Assembly: GCF_010501105.1 (NCBI RefSeq) | Contig: NZ_QVMQ01000003.1 | Span: forward strand, 59,544 to 123,543 | Direction: 5' to 3' | Source of the DNA: Dysgonomonas sp. 511 | GTDB lineage: Bacteria; Bacteroidota; Bacteroidia; Bacteroidales; Dysgonomonadaceae | DNA length: 64,000 nt | In this document: positions 18,042 to 26,726 of the stretch, one piece after another | Layout: each line of letters begins with the position of its first letter | Numbering within the stretch: position 1 is the first letter of the stretch | Notes under the pieces: model-generated | The model's input: the letters and a program-made list of their open reading frames with translations, nothing else | Told to the model about the DNA's origin: nothing | Databases searched by the model: none | Made by a program: the position numbers and the translations under genes

Positions 18042-18416
18042 TTATAAAACAAATCTTTTAATTCCTGATTTTAATGACCTCACATTAAAATTCATTAGAT
18101 ATCCAATTTTACATTCTGCTAATTTAAGATAAGTCAATAATTGCGCAGTGTGGATATCAGTTAATTCTTCAACGGATTTTAATTCCAGAATAACACTGTT
18201 TTCAACGAATAAGTCAATCCTGTAACCGACATCAATCTCCACTCCTTTGTAGCATACAGGTAGTTCTACCTGTTTCTCTACATATAGCCCACATTCACGT
18301 AATTCGTAAAATAAGCAAGCCTCGTAGGTCTTTTCCAACAACCCCGGCCCTAACTCAGAGTGTACAGAGTATGCACATCTTAATATTTTTCCGGTTAATT
18401 CTTTCTCGTAAAACAT
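18042..18416 (-). CDS. GxxExxY protein (PD-(D/E)XK-like fold)
   Basis: 124 residues with the eponymous motif GPGLLEKTYEACL (G..E..Y) near residue 23 and a nuclease-like core: YRIDLFV...VILELKSVEEL (D, then ExK). The family is widespread and often flanked by short CTCTGTG-type repeats; its function is not established. It lies between argG and argC with 40-bp gaps consisting of inverted repeats, which looks like an insertion into a pre-existing argG-argC pair. The orientation is the same as the operon, so it can be co-transcribed. Confidence 0.85.
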   Translation of the reverse strand: MFYEKELTGKILRCAYSVHSELGPGLLEKTYEACLFYELRECGLYVEKQVELPVCYKGVEIDVGYRIDLFVENSVILELKSVEELTDIHTAQLLTYLKLAECKIGYLMNFNVRSLKSGIKRFVL

Positions 18417-18423
18417 AAATATT

Positions 18424-18470
18424 CTTACTCTGTGATAACTCTGTGTTGCTCCGTGTTACTCTGTGGTTTT
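18424..18470. repeat. right flanking repeat of the GxxExxY insertion, overlapping the argG 3' end
   Basis: Contains AACTCTGTGTTGCTCCGTG and TTACTCTGTGGTT units, the inverse of 18001-18031. The last residues of ArgG (KTTE) and its stop codon are encoded by this repeat. Confidence 0.65.
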
Positions 18471-19664
18471 CGAATTTCGTTCCTGCACGCTATGAAAAAT
18501 CTTAGTAGGAATAGAATATATCTTCGTAAAGCCCTTAGCATCGTCCGAAGTCCATGCCTTATTTACTTCGCCATATTCACCAAAGTCTGCTTTCATCAGG
18601 TCGTAATCGCTTTCTATGCCTACCAGCGTATAACGATAAGGGTGAAGTTCTACAATCACTTTTCCTGTTACATTCTGTTGCGAACTATCGAGAAATGCCT
18701 CTATGTCGCGCATTACTGGCTCTAGGTATTGCGCCTCGTGGAGGAACATTCCGTACCAGTTGCCCACCTGATCTTTCCAGTATTGCTGCCACTTGGTAAG
18801 CGTATGTTTTTCAAGCATCTTGTGTGCGTTGATTATTACCAATGGTGCAGCAGCTTCGAATCCTACGCGCCCTTTTATACCTATAATCGTGTCGCCGATG
18901 TGCATATCGCGCCCGATGGCATATGCTGATGCTATTTCTTCTATTTTTTGTATCGCTTTTACCTTATCTGTATATTTCTCGCCATTCACTGTCGCTATTT
19001 CTCCATGATGGAAGTCGATAGTCAATGTTTCCGAGCCTTGCTTTTCCAGTTGCGAAGGATAAGCTTCTTCGGGTAGGGTTTGATCAGACTTTAATGTCTC
19101 TTTTCCACCTATGCTTGTACCCCAAAGCCCTTTGTTGATAGAATATTCCATCTTAGTGAAATCTGCTTCGTACCCATGTTCTTTCAGGTAATTGATTTCA
19201 TATTCGCGGGTAAGAAGCATGTCGCGCGTAGGGGTGATAATTTCGATGCCGGGAGCAAGCACATCGAAAGTCAGGTCGAAACGCACTTGGTCGTTCCCTG
19301 CGCCTGTACTGCCGTGAGCTACTGCATCGGCTCCTATTTCTTTTGCATAATTGATAATGGCAATTGCCTGAAAGATGCGCTCTGAACTTACGGATATAGG
19401 ATAAGTGCCGTTGCGCAGTACATTACCATAGATCATGTATTTGATGCTCTTTTCGTAATATTCCTGCGTGATGTCGAGGCTAATATGCTTTACAGCACCC
19501 AACTTGTAGGCTTTTTCCTCTATAGTTTTCAGTTCGTCCGGCGTGAATCCTCCTGTATTAGCAATAGCGGTGTAGACATCGTATCCGAGGTCTGCCGACA
19601 GGTATTTTGCACAGAACGATGTATCTAACCCTCCACTGAATGCTAAAACGACTTTTTTCTTCAT
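18456..19664 (-). CDS. argG: argininosuccinate synthase
   Basis: ATP-dependent ligation of citrulline and aspartate. It has 402 residues; the N-terminal P-loop-like motif is VLAFSGGLDTSFCAKYL, then HGSTGAGNDQVRFD and TPTRDMLLTREYEI. It overlaps the GNAT gene upstream by 4 bp (ATGA type). Its C-terminal end VQERNSKTTE runs into the GxxExxY flanking repeat, so the original terminus may have been replaced; the conserved fold ends before this point. Confidence 0.95.
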   Translation of the reverse strand: MKKKVVLAFSGGLDTSFCAKYLSADLGYDVYTAIANTGGFTPDELKTIEEKAYKLGAVKHISLDITQEYYEKSIKYMIYGNVLRNGTYPISVSSERIFQAIAIINYAKEIGADAVAHGSTGAGNDQVRFDLTFDVLAPGIEIITPTRDMLLTREYEINYLKEHGYEADFTKMEYSINKGLWGTSIGGKETLKSDQTLPEEAYPSQLEKQGSETLTIDFHHGEIATVNGEKYTDKVKAIQKIEEIASAYAIGRDMHIGDTIIGIKGRVGFEAAAPLVIINAHKMLEKHTLTKWQQYWKDQVGNWYGMFLHEAQYLEPVMRDIEAFLDSSQQNVTGKVIVELHPYRYTLVGIESDYDLMKADFGEYGEVNKAWTSDDAKGFTKIYSIPTKIFHSVQERNSKTTE

Positions 19665-20296
19665 TTCAATTGCTTTTTTATATCTTTTATTATTGCTTTT
19701 ATTTCTTTCTTGTCTTTCTGTTTTTCAGGATCGAACAGCATGGCTGTACAGATACAATATTTGCGCTCGGTACGTGTCAGTATGTCGTAGTTGACACATC
19801 CTTGGCATCCGCGCCAGAATGCTTCGTCGTCGGTCAACTGGGCAAATGATACAGGCACATATCCCAACTCGGTATTTATCTTCATCACAGCCGCACCCGA
19901 TGTTAGCCCGAATACTTTAGCCTCGGGAAACATGGTCCTCGCCAAAGAAAAGGCATGCTGCTTAATTTTCTTGGCAAGCCCATGCTGGCGGAACTTATCG
20001 ACGACAATAAGCCCCGAATTGGCTACAAATTGCTTGTTGCCCCACGATTCTATATAACAGAACCCTGCAAATTCGTCGCCCATAAGCGCAATTATGGCCT
20101 TACCTTCTTTTATTTTCAATTCAAGATATTCGGGGCTACGCTTGGCAATACCTGTTCCGCGTACAGCGGCCGCAGCTTCTATAGTGTCGAGGATAGTCTG
20201 TACATACTTCAGGTGAGTATTATTGGCTATCCGTATGGTGATATGTTGTTCTTGTTCCATTGGTTTTTCTAACACAAGTTCGTCGGTAATGTTCAT
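19661..20296 (-). CDS. GNAT N-acyltransferase of the arginine operon
   Basis: 211 residues with a GNAT fold: a core beta strand ANSGLIVVDKFRQHGLAKKIK containing the acetyl-CoA-binding R/QxxGxA-type loop. A Cys-rich tail follows (FWRGCQGCVNYDILTR...YCICTAMLFDP), with four cysteines that could bind metal. It lies directly between argR (10-bp gap) and argG (4-bp overlap). Since no argA or argJ is in the cluster, it is a reasonable candidate for the N-acyl-glutamate synthase of the pathway. This is inference from position only. Confidence 0.7.
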   Translation of the reverse strand: MNITDELVLEKPMEQEQHITIRIANNTHLKYVQTILDTIEAAAAVRGTGIAKRSPEYLELKIKEGKAIIALMGDEFAGFCYIESWGNKQFVANSGLIVVDKFRQHGLAKKIKQHAFSLARTMFPEAKVFGLTSGAAVMKINTELGYVPVSFAQLTDDEAFWRGCQGCVNYDILTRTERKYCICTAMLFDPEKQKDKKEIKAIIKDIKKQLK

Positions 20297-20306
20297 TGTA
20301 GTAACG

Positions 20307-20765
20307 TTATTGAATGTTTGGAATAAATGCAGAGAGAGAAGCCAATACTTCGTCTCTGCTTACATTTTCTCTGGGAATGAGCAGTATGGTATCGTCTCCG
20401 GCTACCGTACCCAATATATACGCTGAGGCTTTACTGTCTATTTCGCTGGCTATCGCCATTGCATATCCCGGACGGGTTTTCATAACAGCCAGTTGCCCGG
20501 AAAATTCAATAGTAACAGACCCGAATGAAGATAATACCGGTTCTTCTTCGTTTTGAATATTCTGCATATTTTCGGGCAATTGATATACACTGCCTTTGTC
20601 TGTCGGCACTTTAACTATTTTAAGTTCATTTATGTCGCGCGACAAGGTAGCCTGTGTAACCGAAAATCCTTTTTCAATCAGTATATTCAATAATACCTCC
20701 TGATTGTTTACCTCGGTAGTTTGCAAGATATCCTTTATTGCTTTATGTCTGCCCTTTTTTGTCAT
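20307..20765 (-). CDS. argR: arginine repressor
   Basis: 152 residues from the ATG at 20765 (MTKKGRHKAIKDIL); an earlier in-frame codon falls inside the promoter. An N-terminal winged helix (VTQATLSRDINELKIVK is the recognition segment) is followed by the C-terminal hexamerisation/arginine-binding domain (PGYAMAIASEID and GTVAGDDTILLI). It heads the operon argR-GNAT-argG-argC-argD and should repress it with arginine as corepressor. A perfect ARG box lies 3 bp upstream of its start. Confidence 0.93.
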   Translation of the reverse strand: MTKKGRHKAIKDILQTTEVNNQEVLLNILIEKGFSVTQATLSRDINELKIVKVPTDKGSVYQLPENMQNIQNEEEPVLSSFGSVTIEFSGQLAVMKTRPGYAMAIASEIDSKASAYILGTVAGDDTILLIPRENVSRDEVLASLSAFIPNIQ

Positions 20766-20768
20766 TTG

Positions 20769-20813
20769 TGAATAAATATTCAATAAAGATGCAAAAATAT
20801 ACATAAATATGCA
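20769..20813 (-). promoter_or_regulatory. argR operon promoter with two ARG boxes
   Basis: TGAATAAATATTCA (20769-20782) matches the E. coli ARG-box core TGAATWWWWATTCA exactly. A second, weaker copy (TACATAAATATGCA, 20800-20813; 11 of 14) lies 31 bp away, about three helical turns. Between them the - strand has TATTTTTG (20799-20792), a good -7 box. The layout predicts autorepression by ArgR. Confidence 0.7.
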
Positions 20814-20894
20814 TATGTGAAATATATTTGATATAAAAATTCATTAGTGTCCACTAAAAAATCACAATCGTTCTTTGAAATATTTGAAATATAG

Positions 20895-21035
20895 TTAATA
20901 ACTAACTTTTAGAAATTTGAGCATTCTTGGCATCAACCAATTCCATAATAGCAGAACTATTGCGCTAAATACAGCCGCCATTACGAGGAAGCCGACAGGC
21001 ATTAAAAATCTCATTCCCAAACCTCTTGTTGTCAT
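20895..21035 (-). CDS. 46-residue small membrane protein
   Basis: An open frame of 46 codons beginning MTTRGLGMRFLMPVGFLVMA, then a hydrophobic helix to LLLWNWLMP and a basic tail MLKFLKVSY. One membrane segment (about 10-34). Similar short proteins with a WNWLMP motif occur in Bacteroidota, from memory. It lies 106 bp downstream of the TetR gene on the same strand and is probably co-transcribed. Confidence 0.55.
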   Translation of the reverse strand: MTTRGLGMRFLMPVGFLVMAAVFSAIVLLLWNWLMPRMLKFLKVSY

Positions 21036-21141
21036 AGTTCTCTATTTTTTATGTTTTACAATTTATTGTTTTAAGAGCTCTCTACTTATGAAGACAACTG
21101 AAGTCGAAAAATATTTTATGAAAAAGGAGAAAAGATATTTT

Positions 21142-21738
21142 TTATTTGTTTGTTTTCAGCAGACTGTATAAGTTATCCCAATCACGTTCCATTTCTTTGA
21201 GTAATGCTATGTTATCTTCCTTTGATATTGCCTGATCTATGACAATACCATCGCTTATTTTTAGAAAAAGACTTGCCAATTCTTCGTTCTTGATGTTGGT
21301 CTTGATTTCCTTATTTCTTTTAGCCGTTTCTATTATTTCTGTCCACGCCCAGCGTTCTTTCTTGCGTTGAGCCGTATGTATTTCTAAAAAGTCCGGAATT
21401 CGTTTAGCGGCGTCCGACAGAAAAGTAAATATATTCATACCTCTGTCTTCTTCTATTTCATCGAAATCATCCGGTTCCTGAAGTACATTCAGATAATGCT
21501 TATAAAATTCCTCTAAAGACTGTTTTGGAAAATTGCTGTAATTAGCGATAATAGCATTGTTGTAGAAGTATTTTACAACCTCTTCAAACAGTTCGTCCTT
21601 ACTGCTGTAATAGTGATAGAACGCGCCTTTTGCCAGGCCGACTTCGTTTACGATGTCCCTAAGAGAAACTTCTTTATAAGAGTTCTTCAAAAACAGCTTT
21701 AATGCTGTTTGCAAAATTTGTTTTTTAGAATCCGCCAT
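21142..21738 (-). CDS. TetR/AcrR-family transcriptional regulator
   Basis: 198 residues from the ATG at 21738 (MADSKKQILQTALKLFLKNS). The N-terminal helix-turn-helix is typical of TetR: KEVSLRDIVNEVGLAKGAFYHYYSSKDELF (given in part; about residues 23-50). The ligand-binding C-terminal part is not informative. No efflux or enzyme gene is adjacent; the only downstream partner is the 46-residue membrane peptide. A palindrome just upstream suggests autoregulation. Confidence 0.88.
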   Translation of the reverse strand: MADSKKQILQTALKLFLKNSYKEVSLRDIVNEVGLAKGAFYHYYSSKDELFEEVVKYFYNNAIIANYSNFPKQSLEEFYKHYLNVLQEPDDFDEIEEDRGMNIFTFLSDAAKRIPDFLEIHTAQRKKERWAWTEIIETAKRNKEIKTNIKNEELASLFLKISDGIVIDQAISKEDNIALLKEMERDWDNLYSLLKTNK

Positions 21739-21739
21739 A

Positions 21740-21757
21740 ATACCTACCGTTTGGTAT
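21740..21757. promoter_or_regulatory. candidate TetR operator
   Basis: ATACCTACCGTTTGGTAT, 14 of 18 positions symmetric with outer arms ATACC/GGTAT, ends 1 bp before the TetR start codon. The position fits autoregulation. Confidence 0.45.
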
Positions 21758-22064
21758 GCATAGATAGTCATTCCGGCTCACCCCGGAAAGTTGTGAAGGG
21801 GAAAACAAAAAGATATTTTTTTTTATTTAACAAGGAGCTTTATATGTAGAGCTGGCATATTTCACATCCACAGATCACACTTATTATCAGTCACTTATCA
21901 CAAAAAACTCTTTAATTGATAGTATATTCTATTTCTTCTCGCTCGAAAGATTAAATTCGTCTCCACAATTTTCCGAGTGAGTCATTAAAAGCGGCCTATA
22001 AACTAACGATGCAACTAAAAAGCATCCATCATACCACCAAGGTTATACATCCCCATACATACAA
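21758..22064. other. 307-bp non-coding stretch between TetR and the rpsT terminator
   Basis: A/T-rich. It contains the TetR upstream region and the 3' side of rpsT. I see no gene, repeat or RNA structure that I can support. Confidence 0.5.
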
Positions 22065-22097
22065 AAAAAAGACCAGATATACACCTGATCTTTTTTC
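22065..22097 (-). terminator. rpsT terminator
   Basis: AAAAAAGACCAG and CTGATCTTTTTT form an 11-of-12-bp stem around ATATACAC. Read on - it gives a U-run directly after the stem. Confidence 0.75.
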
Positions 22098-22118
22098 TAT
22101 TTTTAGTTATTTATCTCC

Positions 22119-22370
22119 TTACAAAGAATTAACATGTGCAGCTAATTTCGATTTCAAGTTACCAGCTTTATTCTTGTGGATAACATTTTTCTTAGCTAAT
22201 CTATCAAGCATAGAACATACTGACGGATATTGCTTTTGAGCTTCTTCTTTATCTGTAACTGCACGAAATTTTTTCACTGCATTACGAGCTGTTTTAGCCA
22301 CATATCTATTTCTCAAGCGTCTTACTTCTGCTTGTCTGATTCTTTTTTCTGCTGATTTATGATTTGCCAT
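22119..22370 (-). CDS. rpsT: 30S ribosomal protein S20
   Basis: 83 residues, very basic, starting [20 protein letters not shown] and ending in the conserved helix [19 protein letters not shown]. It binds 16S rRNA early in 30S assembly. It is 43 bp downstream of tRNA-Glu and shares its promoter, so the tRNA would be processed from the rpsT mRNA leader. Confidence 0.97.
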   Translation of the reverse strand: MANHKSAEKRIRQAEVRRLRNRYVAKTARNAVKKFRAVTDKEEAQKQYPSVCSMLDRLAKKNVIHKNKAGNLKSKLAAHVNSL

Positions 22371-22413
22371 TTTGACTAATCCTTATATTTTTGTGTATTA
22401 TACTTACTATTTG

Positions 22414-22485
22414 TAGCCCATAGGGGAGTCGAACCCCTCTTTCCAGAATGAAAATCTGGCGTCCTAACCGATAGACGAATGGGCC
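22414..22485 (-). tRNA. tRNA-Glu (UUC)
   Basis: 72-nt cloverleaf. The acceptor 5' strand is GGCCCAT, paired with ATGGGCT (a G1-U72 wobble). The anticodon arm is CCAGA-TTTTCAT-TCTGG, giving anticodon UUC, and the T arm is AGGGG-TTCGACT-CCCCT. The discriminator is A. CCA is not encoded (CAA follows). Confidence 0.95.
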
Positions 22486-22538
22486 ATCTTCGAGTTTCCT
22501 TCTGTTTCCAGTGTCTGTTTCTCTCTCGATTGCGGTTG

Positions 22539-22569
22539 CAAAGGTAATCCATTTTTGATTACTTGCAAA
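22539..22569 (-). promoter_or_regulatory. promoter of tRNA-Glu/rpsT
   Basis: TTTG (22569-22566), 19 bp, TACCTTTG (22546-22539) on the - strand: a near-ideal Bacteroidota promoter. The expected start is about 45 bp before the tRNA. Confidence 0.8.
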
Positions 22570-22719
22570 CTTTTAAATATATTTTTTTCATGATTATTTT
22601 AATTTATTTTATATCATATTGATTTTCAACATTGTTTTATTTGATATTTTTTTAGAATAATTTTATCTATAAAGAAGATTAAGCAATCTTTTCTCAATTG
22701 ACAAGATGAGAAAACAAAA

Positions 22720-23979
22720 TTATTTCTCTCGCGAACGTATTATTTGTGTACCGATAAGGCTATCGTAACGCTGTCCTGATGGACGATAATAGACATAGAT
22801 AGAATATTCGTTTTCGGTTTCAAAATAGTTACCTTCTATTTTTGCTGTCGAAAATTTGTAGTAATTGCTCCGGGTCAAATACTGATAATTATACAATCCT
22901 TGCTTTAAAAGCAATGAAAGCCTGTATTCTTTTTTTTCGGCATCGTATTTCATTTTATATTTTTCGGAGAATGTATTATAGGTGAATTGCCCGTTGATAT
23001 ATACATCTTCGCTAAAAGGAGTATTAGCTGCTAAAGTGAAATTTGTTACAAAATAATCGGCTTCTGTTCGTTCATAGTCACTCTCATTGGTCCGGACATA
23101 GAACTTTCCGTTTTGGTCTTGATCGTAACTATACGACTTGCCCGCCCGGATCTGATTGGCTACAATATCCATTTCGTAACCGGGACGCACATATTCTATA
23201 TGCCCTACATTCATGCCATTGTAGCGGTAGCTCGATGTCTCGAAACGATGATATTCATTTCCAGCTTCGAATATAAGGTTTTTATTATGTTCGTATACCA
23301 ACTTGCCGGGATTGATATAAGTAGGCATCAGCTTAACCCGTTCATTATCCAGCCGTTCGTTCTGGCGGACAAAAACAAATAATTCGGAACGGGGATCGCG
23401 TATATTCAGGCTAGGATGGTTGATGGTAAATGATAGTTGCTGATGATGCCGGTTGAAATCGATATCGGTGTTCGATGTTACAGCTGCGCCAATGCTCAAT
23501 GATGGATCCACTACAGAATAGCAGGCGGTTAGCAATGTCGATTCGGGATAATTTTCTTCATATATTTCTACCACATAGTTACCCGAGAGCTTCATGCCTA
23601 CATCATTGTTTGGTATCTGCAATTCGAAATGGGTGTAATCTACAGTGGTATTGAGAGATGGAGAATAGTCATCGACAAAATTATCGTTGAAACCATCGAG
23701 GTAATCTATCTCCGAAACCCCAATGGATTTGTTCCAGAAAGCATCGCAATGGAAAATCCTGTATCGTAACCTGTCGGCAGAGTTGTCGGATATACGGTCG
23801 AACGAAATAGTTATATATTCGTTTCCAGCAAGCCTTATTGCGGGCTCTACGCTTTGTAAGCCATTGGCACTTACCTGCAAGGTGTATATTTCGGGTGAGA
23901 TCGGCTGAGTTCTGTACGGCTGGGCTCCCGATAATACACTAATGAACAAGAAGAAAAGGATAAATACATATTTGCACAT
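22720..23979 (-). CDS. type IX secretion system plug-like protein (DUF5103)
   Basis: 419 residues with a signal peptide (MCKYVFILFFLFISVLSGAQ) followed by an all-beta protein of the DUF5103 family. Visible landmarks are YITISFDRISDNSADRLRY, RIFHCDAFW, a central IRDPRSELFVFVRQN and EDVYINGQFTYNTFSEKYKM, and a C-terminal YYRPSGQRYDSLIG. The family's characterised member in Flavobacterium plugs the SprA translocon of the type IX system. No other T9SS gene is in the window, so a role in secretion here rests on family membership. A possible -7 box TATATTTG lies at 24019-24012. Confidence 0.78.
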   Translation of the reverse strand: MCKYVFILFFLFISVLSGAQPYRTQPISPEIYTLQVSANGLQSVEPAIRLAGNEYITISFDRISDNSADRLRYRIFHCDAFWNKSIGVSEIDYLDGFNDNFVDDYSPSLNTTVDYTHFELQIPNNDVGMKLSGNYVVEIYEENYPESTLLTACYSVVDPSLSIGAAVTSNTDIDFNRHHQQLSFTINHPSLNIRDPRSELFVFVRQNERLDNERVKLMPTYINPGKLVYEHNKNLIFEAGNEYHRFETSSYRYNGMNVGHIEYVRPGYEMDIVANQIRAGKSYSYDQDQNGKFYVRTNESDYERTEADYFVTNFTLAANTPFSEDVYINGQFTYNTFSEKYKMKYDAEKKEYRLSLLLKQGLYNYQYLTRSNYYKFSTAKIEGNYFETENEYSIYVYYRPSGQRYDSLIGTQIIRSREK

Positions 23980-24183
23980 GGTGATTGGCGTTTATGGTCG
24001 ACATATTACTGCAAATATATGAATTAAATTGTGAGGAACATTGATAATTTTTTCATCGCCACAACAAGTTAGTTCAGGTAATGTCCCGATGGCCAATCGA
24101 CAGATAAAAACAAGTCTTACTAGTCTTCCGGCTTAAATTCTTTAATATCTTTATATTCCATGTCCTCTCATTATTTTAATAGA

Positions 24184-24399
24184 CTATATTTCTTCGTTTT
24201 CATTCTCATTTTCATTCTCATTTCTCTTACAAACTTGCAGGAATAGCCAGTATAACAATATCGTTATAAAAAGAGGTGTAAACGAATCCCCTGAAGATAT
24301 TCCGATATGCTCCGTAGTAAAGATATCTATAATAAAATAAAGAGCTACAAAGAAAAAGATTATTCCCCCTACGATTTTTAAAACTACTAGATTTTTCAT
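24184..24399 (-). CDS. small two-helix membrane protein with Asn-Glu repeat tail
   Basis: 71 residues. Two hydrophobic segments (about 5-26, VVLKIVGGIIFFFVALYFII; about 42-56, PLFITILLYWLFLQV) are joined by a short loop, then a basic residue pair and an (NE)n tail encoded by a 12-bp tandem repeat. I do not recognise it. It is 35 bp after the DUF5682 gene and may be the last gene of that operon. The tandem tail can vary in length between strains. Confidence 0.5.
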   Translation of the reverse strand: MKNLVVLKIVGGIIFFFVALYFIIDIFTTEHIGISSGDSFTPLFITILLYWLFLQVCKRNENENENENEEI

Positions 24400-24434
24400 T
24401 GAGCTATAATCTATGTAAATTTTTATATTAGTGC

Positions 24435-26726
24435 TTAAAATTCAAAATCAAAATCATTCAATTCATCCAACTTCTCAACCTCCGTTTCCGACAGCTCCCC
24501 TTGTAAGGTTTCGGCTGTAAGTTCTGCTCCTGTACCCCATATATCGCCTAATAGTTCGGCTATACTGTTTTTCTGGTTTGGCTCAAATTCGCCGAAAGCA
24601 CGGCGCAGGAAAACTACCGAACGGTAAAACTCGTCGTCGTCCAACTGTTCCACATATTTATCCAACTCTTTCCACAACGATACACGGGAGAGTAAGGCAT
24701 AACGGTTGCGCCCCGATAAGCCTTCGAACCAACCGGCTCCCAGATCGGCAGGTACGCCCGGCGACAAGCGGCGCGATACTTCTTTGGCACAATCTTCTTC
24801 TGTGGCTAGATTATGTTCCAGCAGAATAGAAAATGCGACACCCGAAAGCTTGGTATTCAGATCGTCGCGCCATGCCAGATGTTCCAGTTGCTTTTGCCAG
24901 GTTTCTACATCTACCACATCGTATTGCTGCTGCGAAATAAGCTCCATTACATTAATACCTTGCGCTATGCACGATGCCGCTTTATCGTCGCACGATGCTG
25001 CATCTACCAATAGCAGGGATGAGCGCAGGAACAGTTGTTGCAATATAGGAATCAATGGCTCTAGGTTGAACTGCCGCAGGTCTCCATATTGTATCAATAC
25101 CGAAAGTTCGTGGGCTGCATTCGCTGTTTCCCTGAAATTGTTTGAGTCTACCAGCAATTGCTGCAATGTACTCAGTGCGTTATCGAATATATTAGTAAGG
25201 TGGCATTCGCAAGCCTGACGTATGATTCTGGCTGCAAGCGACACATCCGTACATTCATTAAGTTGTTCTTTCAGTTCGAAGGCAGCTGCGATCTCCAAGG
25301 TTTCGCCTTTCAGATTGGCCTCCACTATTTCTATCTCTACTTCGGGAGTCCAACGCAACGACCATTTTTCTGCCCATGTAGCGCTGTCTTGCGAAACCCG
25401 TATTTGTTCGGCAAAATGAATATTCAGCACCTTTAGCCGGTGAAGAAAAGTGGAGCGGTTGAGGTCTATAAATGCTGCTTCTTTAGTCTTTACCTTCAGG
25501 TTTTCGCGCAGGTCGAGTGACAGTTCTTGAGCAACAGCCGATTTGTAGGTTGTCAGTTTCAGCCGTTTAAGTTCCTGGTTCATATCTTCCTGCACCGGGG
25601 TCTGGCTGACTCCTTCGGGTAGTGAACCAATAGCCGTTCCTATATCCACCCTGTTGATAGCCTCGGCTACAGGAGGCAGTTCTCCTCCTCCAAAACAGGT
25701 GATCACGGCATCGTGTAAGTCTTTCAATACAGGCTGACTGCCACCACGCATTGCCGTGAGTGCGTTTGCCAGCCTTACGCCTTCTATTACGCTAGCCGAT
25801 GATGCGTTATCCCCTTTTTGCCGCAATGCTTTAGCTACTTTAGATAGGTAAACTGCAGACAAATCGCCCAACCTGCCTTGCTGTATAGCTTTCCACATCA
25901 ACTCGAAGTAGTAAGGAGCAAGATTTCCGGCACCATAACCTGTACGGCTGCTAAGCCGCAGATAGGAATATGGCATAAGGGTCAGCTGTGAAGTGCTACC
26001 GGGTATATCCTTCAGTTCGGCATCTGACATAGGCGGCAAATCCGACTCTATTCCCGACACATGATATGCACCTACTACTACAACTATATCTTCGGGCTTT
26101 GCACCTTCATCTATAACCCGCTGTATCTCGCGGCGCATATGTGCTTCTCGGATAAGGTTGTACGAAAAGTCGAAAGGTGCAGATTCATATTCCTTATCCA
26201 CCACCATCTCTCTTATTTGCCCCGATTGGAAAGCCAACCCCTCCCGGAATGAACCATCATTGAGGTTGTGTTCGAAATTCCGTTCCCAGTAGCTTTCATA
26301 GTTATCCTCATCGTACGATCGGGCGACCTTATCATACAGGCCGTTATGAAAAGCGTAAAAGGCATCTGCGCCCTCGTTCCCCTCTTTATTGCGCTCTTGC
26401 CTCAGTTTGAGCATAATATGGGTAGGCAAATCAACAAAACGCACCTTCGCTTTCTTCTTCACTCCCCAACAGATAGCTTGATATTCGGGCGAATAAGCAG
26501 CGAAAGGGTATAATATAGTTTCGATAGGCAACTCGGTAGTATATGCCAATAATGCAATCGGCGGCTTTACCTTCCGGTCGGCTATGTCGGGTATCAGCCT
26601 GGTAGCATCGGCAGGCCCTTCGATGAGTATATATTTTGGCTTTTTCTCTTCCAGGTATTTAAGCAAATGGTAAGATGCTCCGGGAGAGAGATGCCGTACG
26701 CCGAATATGTTAAGTTTATAGGTCAT
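24435..26726 (-). CDS. DUF5682 family protein (YehM-like partner of MoxR ATPase)
   Basis: 763 residues. The N-terminal part (about 1-260) reads as an Ere/TraB-like fold, with the starting motif IFGVRHLSPGASYHLLKYL and the repeated phrases ILIEGPADA, VRFVDLPTH and VVVVGAYHVSGIES. The remainder is helical and rich in Ala/Leu. In E. coli the DUF5682 protein YehM is encoded with the MoxR-type ATPase YehL, a vWA protein YehP and the SWIM protein YehQ; this cluster has the same companions except the vWA protein. Its start overlaps the stop of the transposase gene by 4 bp. Function unknown, probably a substrate-recognition or enzymatic partner of the ATPase. Confidence 0.8.
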   Translation of the reverse strand: MTYKLNIFGVRHLSPGASYHLLKYLEEKKPKYILIEGPADATRLIPDIADRKVKPPIALLAYTTELPIETILYPFAAYSPEYQAICWGVKKKAKVRFVDLPTHIMLKLRQERNKEGNEGADAFYAFHNGLYDKVARSYDEDNYESYWERNFEHNLNDGSFREGLAFQSGQIREMVVDKEYESAPFDFSYNLIREAHMRREIQRVIDEGAKPEDIVVVVGAYHVSGIESDLPPMSDAELKDIPGSTSQLTLMPYSYLRLSSRTGYGAGNLAPYYFELMWKAIQQGRLGDLSAVYLSKVAKALRQKGDNASSASVIEGVRLANALTAMRGGSQPVLKDLHDAVITCFGGGELPPVAEAINRVDIGTAIGSLPEGVSQTPVQEDMNQELKRLKLTTYKSAVAQELSLDLRENLKVKTKEAAFIDLNRSTFLHRLKVLNIHFAEQIRVSQDSATWAEKWSLRWTPEVEIEIVEANLKGETLEIAAAFELKEQLNECTDVSLAARIIRQACECHLTNIFDNALSTLQQLLVDSNNFRETANAAHELSVLIQYGDLRQFNLEPLIPILQQLFLRSSLLLVDAASCDDKAASCIAQGINVMELISQQQYDVVDVETWQKQLEHLAWRDDLNTKLSGVAFSILLEHNLATEEDCAKEVSRRLSPGVPADLGAGWFEGLSGRNRYALLSRVSLWKELDKYVEQLDDDEFYRSVVFLRRAFGEFEPNQKNSIAELLGDIWGTGAELTAETLQGELSETEVEKLDELNDFDFEF

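Noticed and set aside
24060..24165. Short 13-codon frame between the plug protein and the small membrane protein
   Set aside because: Too short to support and without recognisable features.
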